In this document: piece by piece, positions 26,002 through 32,891 of the stretch
Position numbering within the stretch: the stretch's first letter is position 1
How the letters are laid out: every line of letters begins with the position of its first letter
Assembly (NCBI RefSeq): GCF_014648695.1
Contig: NZ_BMRP01000001.1
Span: 309,908-373,907 of the forward strand
DNA from: Streptomyces albospinus
GTDB lineage: Bacteria > Actinomycetota > Actinomycetes > Streptomycetales > Streptomycetaceae
Length of the DNA: 64,000 nucleotides
Direction: 5' to 3'
Program-made: the position numbers and the translations under genes
Notes under the pieces: model-generated
Told to the model about the DNA's origin: nothing
What the model saw: the letters and a program-made list of their open reading frames with translations, nothing else
Databases searched by the model: none

Positions 26002-26418
26002 GTGACCCGTCCGATTCACGCTCTTCGCACAGCGGCCCGATCCGTCGACCCTCACTGTATGGGGGTTTCCGGAGAGGGACCGCGTCGGCTGGAGGGCGGG
26101 CAGTCGCGCTGCCCGGACTGCGGCCTGCCGGCGGACCGCGTGGCCACGTTGGAACACGCCTCGGTGCTGTTGGAGCCGGACATGATGCCGTTGGCTCACA
26201 CGGTGCCGGCGGACCACCGGTGGATAGTGCTGTCCGACGGGCGGGTGGCCCTCTACGGTGTGTGCCCGCCGGATCCGTCCCAGCGGTGCCGTATCGAGCA
26301 CCGGCTCGCCTGCCCTGCCCGACCGCTGCCGGATCTGTGGCCGTGGTTGACGACGCGGCGAGGCGAGAACGGTCGGCAGGCGGAACGCCGGGCGGCCCCG
26401 GAGCCTCCGGAGGATTGA
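26002..26418 (+). CDS. DUF6083-like small protein
   Basis: Up to 138 residues. The core (QSRCPDCGLPADRVATLEH, then PLAHTVPADHRWIVLSDGRVALYG, then CRIEHRLACPAR) matches the pattern of Streptomyces DUF6083 proteins: a CxxC zinc-ribbon-like pair, a centre with RW..SDGxA and a late CRIxH..xCP motif with further potential Cys/His ligands. Function unknown; the four Cys and His suggest metal binding. The GTG at 26002 keeps an upstream RSVDPH stretch resembling the family N-terminus; an ATG at 26059 is the alternative. Neither has a good ribosome site. Confidence 0.55.
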   Translation: MTRPIHALRTAARSVDPHCMGVSGEGPRRLEGGQSRCPDCGLPADRVATLEHASVLLEPDMMPLAHTVPADHRWIVLSDGRVALYGVCPPDPSQRCRIEHRLACPARPLPDLWPWLTTRRGENGRQAERRAAPEPPED

Positions 26419-26813
26419 CCACACGCCGGGTAGGAGCCGGCGCGGTGCCGGTGACCGGCCGCCACCACTCCTGGATTCGACCTGAGCAGATGCCGCCTCA
26501 AGATCCCGTCCCCGAACAGCCCGCAGCCCCCGTCCTGGGACCGCTCAGCACGCATCCGCCCCCGGCACATACGCAACGACCCCGCTGAACAGCGCCAGGG
26601 ATGTGGGGCTGTCGTGCGATGAAGGATGCGGGGCCCGCCGGCGCTCCGGCAGCCAGTCAGCGCAGGACCGAAAGGGATGGCAACCAGTCCGACAGGAAAC
26701 AGTCTTGGCCAGTGCCGAGCAATTCCAGGCGAAGCGCACCCGTCGGCTCCTACCGTGATCACGCCGCGCCCGTCGGTGCGGCGTGACGGAACGGCAGACG
26801 AGGGGCAGCAGGC
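26419..26813. other. Intergenic stretch with no supported gene
   Basis: About 395 bases. Minus-strand frames through it (for example 26545-26739) have Cys-rich content with no known family and no ribosome site. A GGATTCGACCTG sequence near 26473 faintly resembles the T-arm of the tRNA-Arg gene at 30473 but is too short to call an attachment-site copy. Confidence 0.35.
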
Positions 26814-27482
26814 ATGCAGCGGCGGTTCGGCATTCTGGCGATGGTGTGCGTCATGGCGTCGGCGGCGATGGGCACGAGTACTGCCCGGGCAGCCCCCATC
26901 TCCCTCTCCGCTCACCCCACCACCCAGGCGGAGATCTTCGCCACCAACAACAGGGCCCTGATCACCGATCCGGCCGATCCGCGACTCAAGACACGGCTGG
27001 CCAGGTTCGACCGGGAGGTGCGGCACGTCATCCGCGCCAACGCCGCCCGGGCCGGCAAGTCCCGTCTCCTGAACGGGGTTTACTGGTCCTCGGAGCTGAA
27101 GAAGACGACGTACGAGCGGTCGCGGGAGTTCGACGTGAACCGTGTCTCCGCCGCCGGTCTGCACCACATCGCCGGCCTGCTGGCCAAGCAGTACCACCAG
27201 GAGTCGGTACTGACCTTCCGCTGTCTGCCACGGACGGCACCGGACGCCAAGGCGGTCGACATCGAGGCCCCGGGTGTCGACACCCGCCGCGTCCACGATG
27301 CGTTGGTGGCGGACCCCGTCGCTCGCGAAAAGCTGGGCGGCGGCTCCGTCACCACCGGCGGGCGACTGATCCTGATCGCCCCGCGCGCCGACCTCGCCCT
27401 GGCACGGAAGTTCGTCACCAAGCTCGGCGTCAACTGGACCACGGCGCGGGTGCGTTACGGGGCTGAGGAGTTCGTCCGCTAG
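26814..27482 (+). CDS. Secreted protein of unknown function
   Basis: A 222-residue protein with a clear signal peptide (MQRRFGILAMVCVMASAAMG, cleavage likely after STARA near residue 26). The mature domain is alpha/beta with TQAEIFATNNRALITDPADPRL, KSRLLNGVYWSSELKKTTYE and a C-terminal RYGAEEFVR. It has one Cys, so no disulfide, and no catalytic motif I can name. ATG 26814 follows GAGGGGCAG. It lies alone between the DUF6083-like and DUF6232-like genes, all on the same strand. Confidence 0.65.
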   Translation: MQRRFGILAMVCVMASAAMGTSTARAAPISLSAHPTTQAEIFATNNRALITDPADPRLKTRLARFDREVRHVIRANAARAGKSRLLNGVYWSSELKKTTYERSREFDVNRVSAAGLHHIAGLLAKQYHQESVLTFRCLPRTAPDAKAVDIEAPGVDTRRVHDALVADPVAREKLGGGSVTTGGRLILIAPRADLALARKFVTKLGVNWTTARVRYGAEEFVR

Positions 27483-27631
27483 GAGCCTTCCCGTTCTGGA
27501 GACACGGGCGTGCCGACACGGCTGGAGTCACGCCGGGGCTCGCCCCACAGGGGCTATGGAGAAGGCGGCCGGCTCCCGCAATCCTTGAGCAGGCGTGGAC
27601 GTACGGGATTGATCTTGGGGGACGGTGGGAA

Positions 27632-28048
27632 GTGCCGGACAAGCACGGTGTCATTGACGTCAAGGTGAGCCGACGGGTCCTGTGGGTAGGCGCGGACGCC
27701 TATCCACTGCACAACATCACTCGCGCTCGGAGAACGGTGATCGTGCCCAGGGTGGAGCAGTACGGTGACCACAACACGGGCATCATCAAGAACCAGGGCC
27801 CGACCGACCCTCGCTCGGCCTTCAGGGACATGATCGCCACGATTCAGGTACTGCGGAACCAGGTGCCGCCCGAGGACCGCGAGGTCATCGACGAATCTCT
27901 CCGCGCGATCGGAACCGGTCAGGACGTGCCGCACAGCACCATGCGCCGCGCTCTCACCAACATCTCCGGCGTGGCGACCATGATCGGCGCCGCGGGTGTG
28001 CCTGTCATCGAGTCGGTTCGTCGCGTCATCGAAGCACTGGGCAGTTAG
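27632..28048 (+). CDS. Shortened DUF6232-like protein with a GDHNTG motif
   Basis: A 138-residue protein. Residues 10-40 (VSRRVLWVGADAYPLHNITR) match the N-terminal signature of Streptomyces DUF6232 proteins. In that family this is normally followed by two membrane helices and a beta domain; here it passes directly to VEQYGDHNTGIIKNQG and then a helical C-terminal part (FRDMIATIQVLRNQVPPEDR...). The GTG at 27632 has GGTGGGA before it. The GDHNTG phrase resembles short amyloid-type signalling motifs seen in bacterial NLR-linked proteins. Function is unknown; the missing membrane part and the motif are described under findings. Confidence 0.6.
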   Translation: MPDKHGVIDVKVSRRVLWVGADAYPLHNITRARRTVIVPRVEQYGDHNTGIIKNQGPTDPRSAFRDMIATIQVLRNQVPPEDREVIDESLRAIGTGQDVPHSTMRRALTNISGVATMIGAAGVPVIESVRRVIEALGS

Positions 28049-28077
28049 CTCACCGCGGACAGGGCCGCGCCCCTTCG

Positions 28078-28108
28078 CCGGCGTGCCGTGGTCGTTCCGG
28101 CACGCCGG
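28078..28108 (+). terminator. Perfect hairpin after the DUF6232-like gene
   Basis: CCGGCGTGCC at 28078-28087 pairs perfectly with GGCACGCCGG at 28099-28108 over an 11-base loop, thirty bases after the stop at 28048. No T-run follows, as is normal for Streptomyces hairpin terminators. Confidence 0.55.
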
Positions 28109-28147
28109 GATCTCCCAACAGATCCATACCGGCATGAGAGCGTGGCA

Positions 28148-28189
28148 ATCGTCTCGCCCCACGGTGAGATCGTCTCGCCCCACGGTGAG
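28148..28189. repeat. Exact 21-bp tandem duplication
   Basis: A 21-base unit beginning ATCGTCTCGCCCC occurs twice back to back (28148-28168 and 28169-28189) with no mismatch, in the gap between convergent genes. It could be a recent slippage duplication or a regulator site pair. Confidence 0.7.
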
Positions 28190-28335
28190 TCTGCCTCCCC
28201 CTGTCTCCCCCCCCGCTTTACACGTTCGATCCACCGTGGCCTCAGCCGCCAGGAGTTGCGGAGCCATCGGTCATGAGCGGTACCTCAAGGCTGCCTACGG
28301 CCACTGCCGTTGACGTCAGGCGCAGGGACTGAGGG

Positions 28336-28878
28336 TCAGGGGCGGCTCAGCCCCCACGTTTGCAGAGCGAAGGGCCGCCCTTTCTCCTCACCCGTGATCA
28401 ACGGCACGTCGAGCAGCCTGAAGCCCGCCTTGTTGGCCACGCCGACGCTGGCGGCGTTCTCGGCCTCCAGCTCCAGGATCACCTGCCCCGCACCCAGCTG
28501 CTCGAAGGCGTACGCAGCCATCACCCGCACCGCCCGCGCCGCCAGCCCCTGGCCGCGGTGCGCCGGGCCGACCGCGTAGCCGATCTCTGTGCCCTCGGGG
28601 GCACGCCGCAGCATCACCTCGCCGAGCGGTGCGCCGCCGTCGACGGTGATGGCGAGCAGGACGGCAGTGCCCTCCGCCCGCAGCCGCCGGTCCCGGTCCA
28701 GCCGTGCGCGGGCGGCAGCTTCGTCGAAGGGGGAGACGATCGGTGTCCAGTACGCGATGTCGGGGTGGTCAAACAGCTCCGGCATCGCGGCCAGGTCCTC
28801 CTCCGTCCAGTCGCGGAGGACGAGACCCTCCCCCGAGAGCTCGATCCGCTCGGGAAAGGACGACGTGGTGCTGCTCAT
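28336..28878 (-). CDS. GNAT-family N-acetyltransferase
   Basis: A 180-residue RimJ/RimL-type acetyltransferase. The N-terminus has GLVLRDWTEEDLAAMPELFDHPDIAYWTP, the acetyl-CoA pyrophosphate loop (motif A) is VGPAHRGQGLAARAVRV, followed by GAGQVILELEAENAASVGVANKAGF, which is motif B of ribosomal-protein or antibiotic Ala/Ser acetyltransferases. These enzymes move acetyl from acetyl-CoA to an amine. ATG 28878 with GGGAGG upstream; an upstream in-frame start at 28965 lacks a ribosome site. Substrate unknown. Confidence 0.85.
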   Translation of the reverse strand: MSSTTSSFPERIELSGEGLVLRDWTEEDLAAMPELFDHPDIAYWTPIVSPFDEAAARARLDRDRRLRAEGTAVLLAITVDGGAPLGEVMLRRAPEGTEIGYAVGPAHRGQGLAARAVRVMAAYAFEQLGAGQVILELEAENAASVGVANKAGFRLLDVPLITGEEKGRPFALQTWGLSRP

Positions 28879-29000
28879 GGTGGGGGACCTCCCTGGCCTG
28901 TTCAGGACGAGGCAGGATAACCGGGGGCAGGCAATGGCCCACCCGCATTTTCCGGGGACTCTCAATCCCCGGCCGCCCCCCCCCGCCTCGGTCCGAGGCG

Positions 29001-29207
29001 GTGACGGCCATGGCGCATGGGAGGGCGGAACTGCTCACGTTCCGCCAGATGCTCGAAGAGCTGAGCGGCATCTCCAAGCGCACCTTCTACCGCTGGCGCG
29101 AATTGCGGATCGCGCCACGCTGAATCCGGCTGCCGAACGGTGAACTCCGGGTGCGGCGGGACGTGTTCAATTCCTGGCTGGAGGAGCGGGCCGAGCGGAC
29201 TGCGTGA
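29001..29207 (+). pseudogene. Excisionase-like helix-turn-helix gene interrupted by a TGA
   Basis: One reading frame from GTG 29001 (or ATG 29010) reads LLTFRQMLEELSGISKRTFYR, a MerR-like winged helix of actinomycete integrative-element excisionases, then RIAPR, TGA (29121-29123), then IRLPNGELRVRRDVFNSWLE and a natural stop at 29205-29207. Homologues have Cys or Lys where the TGA sits (APRCIRLPNG pattern), so the frame is intact except for a single nonsense codon. The product should be a 40-residue truncated, inactive protein. It precedes a decayed integrase gene in the usual xis-int order. Confidence 0.75.
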
Positions 29208-29272
29208 AGTCCTCCACGGTGTCGGTCTGGCCGATCACCGTCAACGGAATCACTAAGAAGCCCACTTGAGTA

Positions 29273-30222
29273 GTGCACTGGTCAGCCGACGGATATCCGT
29301 TCGGTGAGTCACACAAGACTGAACCGCCGGCAGACCGGTTCCGGGCCAAGCTCGTCGGGGCCGTCGACAAGGGCGAGTCGTTCGACACTGTGACTGGTCT
29401 GCCGGATTCGCGCGGTTGTCTTCAACTTCCTCGAAAAAGCCATGGAATTGGATATGTTGCCTACCAATCCGCTGAGCAAGATCAAGTGAAAGCGGAAGAA
29501 CGGGCGGCGGCCGGTGCAGGCGGTTGACCGCCGTGTCCTGATCAACCCGCGGCAGGCGCGTGAACTCCTCACCGCAGTCACCTCCGTGGGCGGTTATGAG
29601 CGGTCCGGCGGGCAACGGCTGCGGGCCTTCTGCGGGGTCTTGTACCACGCGGCGGCTCGGCCTGGTGAAGCGTTGGGACTGCGCCTCTCGGACTGCGTAC
29701 TTCCTGAGAAGGGGTGGGGTCGGATCGACCTACGGGAAACGCGTCCGACCGCGGGCAAAGCATGGACTGATTCGGGAGAGGTGCACGACCGCCGGGGCCT
29801 CAAGCAACGGGATGAGGGAGAGGTCCGGCAGGTGCCGATCCCGCCGCCGCTGGTCCGGCTGCTCCAGGAGCATGTGAAGGAGTTCGGCACGGGGGAGGAC
29901 GGGCGGCTGTTCAACAGTGAGCGGGGGCACGTCGTGGCGGCGTCGTCGTACTCGCGAGCCTGGAAGCGCGCCCGGGAGCTGGCGCTCCAGCCGGCACAGG
30001 TCTCGTCGGTCCTGGCCGCTCGGCCGTACGACCTGCGGCATGCCGGAGTCTCCCAGTGGCTCAACTCCGGGGGTTCCTGCCGCGGAAGTGGCCGCGCGGG
30101 CCGGGCACTCGGTGGAGGTGCTTTTGAAGATCTACGCCAAGTGCATCGACGGCCAGGAAGCCGAGATGAACGAACGGATCATGAACGGTCCGGGAGAGGA
30201 GGAGCTGGGAGAGGGCGGCTGA
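29273..30222 (+). pseudogene. Decayed tyrosine integrase of an integrative element
   Basis: Three kinds of damage are visible. The N-terminal part (frame from 29273: ADRFRAKLVGAVDKGESFDT, VTGLPDS) jumps to the C-terminal core-binding part VFNFLEKAMELDMLPTNPLS, losing roughly 100 residues and changing frame near 29410. A TGA follows at 29487-29489. The catalytic domain then reads on: first Arg in AARPGEALGLRL, the HxxR region as YDLRHAGVSQWL, but an extra G in the G-run 30069-30073 shifts the frame, and the end AARAGHSVEVLLKIYAKCID with the His and nucleophile Tyr is in another frame. It is read toward the 3' end of the tRNA-Arg gene. Confidence 0.85.
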
Positions 30223-30345
30223 GCCTGTCCAGGCACTGTCCACAGGCCGACGTGAGCCCCGGAGAGATCCGGGGCTTCGTCGTGTTCGAGTGGTATGACG
30301 AGGGGCGGAGAAAGCAGCGCTGACCTGGAAAGAAGCCCATCAAGA

Positions 30346-30365
30346 TCATTACGTCGTCATTACGT
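30346..30365. repeat. Paired TCATTACGT direct repeats, 11-bp period
   Basis: TCATTACGT occurs at 30346-30354 and 30357-30365, one helical turn apart, with GATCA/TGATC outside them. It lies between the dead integrase gene and the tRNA-Arg gene, where arm-type integrase binding sites of an attachment region are expected. That role is inferred from position. Confidence 0.4.
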
Positions 30366-30414
30366 GATCACTGTCATGAGGCTGCGTTCGGCGGCATCCG
30401 CCTGCACATACACA

Positions 30415-30454
30415 AAGACCCCGCTGACCGCTTGTCTGCTGGTCACGGGGTCTT
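30415..30454 (-). terminator. Hairpin terminator of the tRNA-Arg gene
   Basis: AAGACCCCGCTGACC at 30415-30429 pairs with GGTCACGGGGTCTT at 30441-30454 (one bulged base). Read leftward it begins 18 bases after the tRNA 3' end and is followed by a T-rich TTTGTGT run, so it is a good intrinsic terminator. Confidence 0.7.
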
Positions 30455-30472
30455 CCGGCACTTCGGTCGAAG

Positions 30473-30544
30473 TGCCCCCGGCAGGATTCGAACCTGCGCA
30501 CACGGCTCCGGAGGCCGTTGCTCTATCCCCTGAGCTACGGGGGC
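30473..30544 (-). tRNA. tRNA-Arg (anticodon CCG)
   Basis: The reverse strand folds as a 72-nt tRNA: acceptor stem GCCCCCG/CGGGGGC with discriminator A at 30473, D-arm with AGCTCAGGGGATAGAGC, anticodon stem ACGGC/GCCGT with loop CTCCGGA (anticodon CCG, reading CGG), and T-arm GCAGGTTCGAATCCTGC. CCA is not encoded. Its 3' end faces the integrase remnant, the standard layout when an integrative element uses the tRNA 3' end as attB. A TAGGGT hexamer at 30575-30580 (minus strand) about 30 bases upstream may be its -10 box. Confidence 0.95.
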
Positions 30545-30745
30545 GTTGCCGCTGTTCTTGCGGCGACGGGTAGAACCCTACCAGCTCTGATGGGGTGTTC
30601 ATGAACAGGGATTTGGGAGGGGTGCGGGAGGCGAGGGAAGGTCGTCCTTACCGCATGGGGCGGGTGTGCCGGCAGTGCTCGTGGAAAGGTCCCCCGCATG
30701 GGGGCGGAAGTGGGCAAAACCGGGACGCAGCCGCAGGTCGGCCCC

Positions 30746-30751
30746 TAGTCT
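30746..30751 (+). promoter_or_regulatory. -10 box TAGTCT for a leaderless transcript
   Basis: TAGTCT ends six bases before the GTG at 30758 with no Shine-Dalgarno sequence between, so transcription should begin at the start codon. This also marks the return to core-genome genes right of the tRNA. Confidence 0.45.
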
Positions 30752-30757
30752 CATGGT

Positions 30758-31303
30758 GTGCCTGGCTTGTCCGGTCGGATCCTTGTCGTGGACGACAACA
30801 AGGTGATCCGGCAGTTGATCAGGGTCAACCTTGAGCTGGAGGGCTTCGAGGTCGTGACCGCGGCTGATGGTGCCGAATGTCTGGACGTCGTGCACCACGT
30901 AAGACCGGATGTGGTGACCCTCGACGTCGTGATGCCGCGGCTCAGCGGTCTGCACACCGCCGCGCGGCTGCGTTCCGACCCGCGGACCTGGGACATCCCG
31001 ATCGCCATCGTCAGCGCCTGTACCCAGGGCGAAGTGGACAACGGCGAGACGGTGGGCATCGATGCTTTTCTGGCGAAGCCGTTCGAGCCGACGGAGCTGG
31101 TGCGTACGGTCGGGATGCTGGTCCGGGAAGGGCGGCAGCGGGAGCGCGGGCCCGAGGGCGGGGGTTGCGAGGGCGGGTGCGAGGCGTCGGGGGGCGGCTT
31201 GACGGCCGCGGACGGAGGCCAGGGGAACGGCGTGGGGGACGGGGTCGAGAGCGGCGTGGAGAGCGGTGGGGAATCCGGGGCCGGGGGGCGGCCGGCGGGC
31301 TGA
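30758..31303 (+). CDS. Single-domain response regulator with Gly-rich tail
   Basis: A 181-residue protein. Residues 5-122 form a CheY-like receiver: acidic pair VDDN, phospho-acceptor Asp56 in VTLDVVMP, Ser/Thr in IVSACTQ and Lys in FLAKPFEP. There is no DNA-binding domain; after residue 125 the sequence is low-complexity Gly/Glu/Ser (GVGDGVESGVESGGESGAGG). Stand-alone receivers work by protein-protein contact or as phosphate sinks. No kinase gene is adjacent. It is 105 bases upstream of the ArgRS-like gene, and both starts look leaderless. Confidence 0.85.
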   Translation: MPGLSGRILVVDDNKVIRQLIRVNLELEGFEVVTAADGAECLDVVHHVRPDVVTLDVVMPRLSGLHTAARLRSDPRTWDIPIAIVSACTQGEVDNGETVGIDAFLAKPFEPTELVRTVGMLVREGRQRERGPEGGGCEGGCEASGGGLTAADGGQGNGVGDGVESGVESGGESGAGGRPAG

Positions 31304-31396
31304 AGCGGCGGGTCGTCGGGCCGGGGCGGAGCCGGGTGGACCGTGCCGGGTGTCCACAGGGCGAAACCGGGTCGCATGGACGCCCCCCTTCTCCCA

Positions 31397-31402
31397 TACG
31401 CT
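31397..31402 (+). promoter_or_regulatory. -10 box TACGCT for the ArgRS-like gene
   Basis: TACGCT ends six bases before the GTG at 31409 and there is no ribosome site, which predicts a leaderless mRNA. No clear -35 box is seen. Confidence 0.35.
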
Positions 31403-31408
31403 TGTCCT

Positions 31409-32788
31409 GTGACACCCGCCGAGCTCTCCCGTACCGTCCTGCGTTCCGTGCGCGGTGCCGTTGAGGAACGGGAGCTCTCCGTGGCCGTACCGGCGCGGAT
31501 CGTGGTGCAGCCGCCTCCGCGGCCCGGGTGTGGGGACTACGCCTCCAACATCGCGTTGCAGCTGGCCAAGCCCGCCGGGCGGCCGGCCCGGGAGGTGGCC
31601 GAGATTCTGCGGAAGCGGCTGGCCGGCAGCGCGGGGATCGCCCGGGTCGAGATCGCGGGACCCGGGTTCCTGAATTTCACGCTGGGCGACGGTGCGCTGG
31701 CCGGGCTCGTAAGGGAAGTACTGGCGCGGGGCGCGGCGTACGGGGAGTTGGGCGCTTCCGGGGAGCTGAGGGTTTCCGGGGACATGGATCGGAAGGGGGA
31801 CGGGGCGTCGGCCCCGGTGGCGGCCTCGGCAGCGGCTTCGGTGGGGAGTGGCGCGCGCGGGCTGGTCGTGGCCGAGGTGCTGGCGCGGATCGGAGCGGCT
31901 GGTGGGCAGCCGGCTGGGCCCGGTGAGCAGGTCGCCGGCTCGGGTGACGGCTCCGACGGCGGTCCGATCGAGTGGCCGGGTGAGGGTGCGGTTTCCACCA
32001 ACTGCCCTTCTGTTTCCGGCTTCAGCCCCGTTTCCACTTCTCCATCCGTATCCAGCTCCGGCCCCGTTTCCACTTCTCCATCCGTATCCGCCTCCGGCCC
32101 CGTTTCCACTTCCGCATCCAGCTCCGGCCCTGCTTCCAGCTCCCGCTCTGTTTCCACCCCCGGCCCTGCTTCCACCCCCACCTTCACGTCCACACCGGCC
32201 CCCGCCCCGGCCTCCCCCTCCGCTCTCGTCGAGCTTGCCGGGCTCGTGGCGCGGCTCGGTTCGGACGAGGCGCGCTGGGTGCTGCTGCGGCCGGCGGCGC
32301 AGGATCCGGTGCGGGTGCCGGAGCGGCCGGCGCAGCGGGAGGAGAATCCTCGGTTCCGGGTGCAGTACGCGTATGCCCGGACCCGGGCGATGGTGCGCAA
32401 TGCGGGGGAGCTGGGGTTCGCGGGCGAGCCGGGCGAGGTGATGGCGGCCGGGAACGGCCCGGCCGCGTCCGGGCGTCCGCATGATCCGGAAGGGTCGGCG
32501 GGCGGGCAGCCGTCGCGGACCCTCCAGGCGCTTCGGACGTGCTTGGCGACCTACCCTTCCGCCACGGAGAGTGCTCTGCGGCTGGGGGCGCCGGACCGGC
32601 TGGTGCGGCATCTGGAGGCGACGGCGGACGCCTGGCTGCGGTGCCAGGAGGAGTTCCCGCCGCTGCCCGTCGGCGAGGAGAAACCCTTGGCCGTGCACCG
32701 TGCCCGGCTGGCCCTTGCCGAGGCCGCGGGGACGGTGCTGGGGAACGGCCTGCGCCTGCTCGGCATCTCTGCTCCTGAATACGTCTGA
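31409..32788 (+). CDS. Arginyl-tRNA synthetase-like protein lacking the catalytic core (Add1 + DALR)
   Basis: A 459-residue protein. Residues 1-110 match the N-terminal Add1 tRNA-recognition domain of ArgRS (GDYASNIALQLAKPAG, VEIAGPGFLNFTLGDGA). The C-terminal ~190 residues match the DALR anticodon-binding domain (RFRVQYAYARTRAMVRNAG ... RLALAEAAGTVLGNGLRLLG). Between them, where the Rossmann core with HIGH and KMSKS should be, is a ~150-residue low-complexity Ala/Gly then Ser/Pro/Thr stretch with tandem repeats. It cannot charge tRNA and probably binds tRNA or another partner. The position before lysA is typical for this Streptomyces gene. Confidence 0.85.
   Translation: MTPAELSRTVLRSVRGAVEERELSVAVPARIVVQPPPRPGCGDYASNIALQLAKPAGRPAREVAEILRKRLAGSAGIARVEIAGPGFLNFTLGDGALAGLVREVLARGAAYGELGASGELRVSGDMDRKGDGASAPVAASAAASVGSGARGLVVAEVLARIGAAGGQPAGPGEQVAGSGDGSDGGPIEWPGEGAVSTNCPSVSGFSPVSTSPSVSSSGPVSTSPSVSASGPVSTSASSSGPASSSRSVSTPGPASTPTFTSTPAPAPASPSALVELAGLVARLGSDEARWVLLRPAAQDPVRVPERPAQREENPRFRVQYAYARTRAMVRNAGELGFAGEPGEVMAAGNGPAASGRPHDPEGSAGGQPSRTLQALRTCLATYPSATESALRLGAPDRLVRHLEATADAWLRCQEEFPPLPVGEEKPLAVHRARLALAEAAGTVLGNGLRLLGISAPEYV
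32026..32127 (+). repeat. Tandem 36-bp coding repeat (Ser/Pro linker)
   Basis: Two 36-base units (32026-32061, 32062-32097) and one shortened 30-base unit (32098-32127) begin CCCCGTTTCCACTTC and encode near-identical PVSTSPSVSSSG peptides within the linker of the ArgRS-like protein. All lengths are multiples of three, so copy-number change would keep the frame. More degenerate copies flank them. Confidence 0.75.
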
Positions 32789-32891
32789 TGTGTGTGAGGC
32801 GCCTGATGTATCCGTCCCACTGCCGTCGCGCACCCCTGATGACTGCCTCTGATGACTACCTCTGAAAGATTTTGAGGGGATCGTTTCCGCT

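Noticed and set aside
26465..26490. Possible second attachment-site copy (GGATTCGACCTG)
   Set aside because: Only about eight consecutive bases match the tRNA-Arg T-arm; too short to distinguish from chance.
29121..29123. Selenocysteine or programmed readthrough at the TGA of the excisionase remnant
   Set aside because: No stem-loop typical of selenocysteine insertion is evident and the neighbouring integrase is clearly decayed, so a nonsense mutation is simpler.
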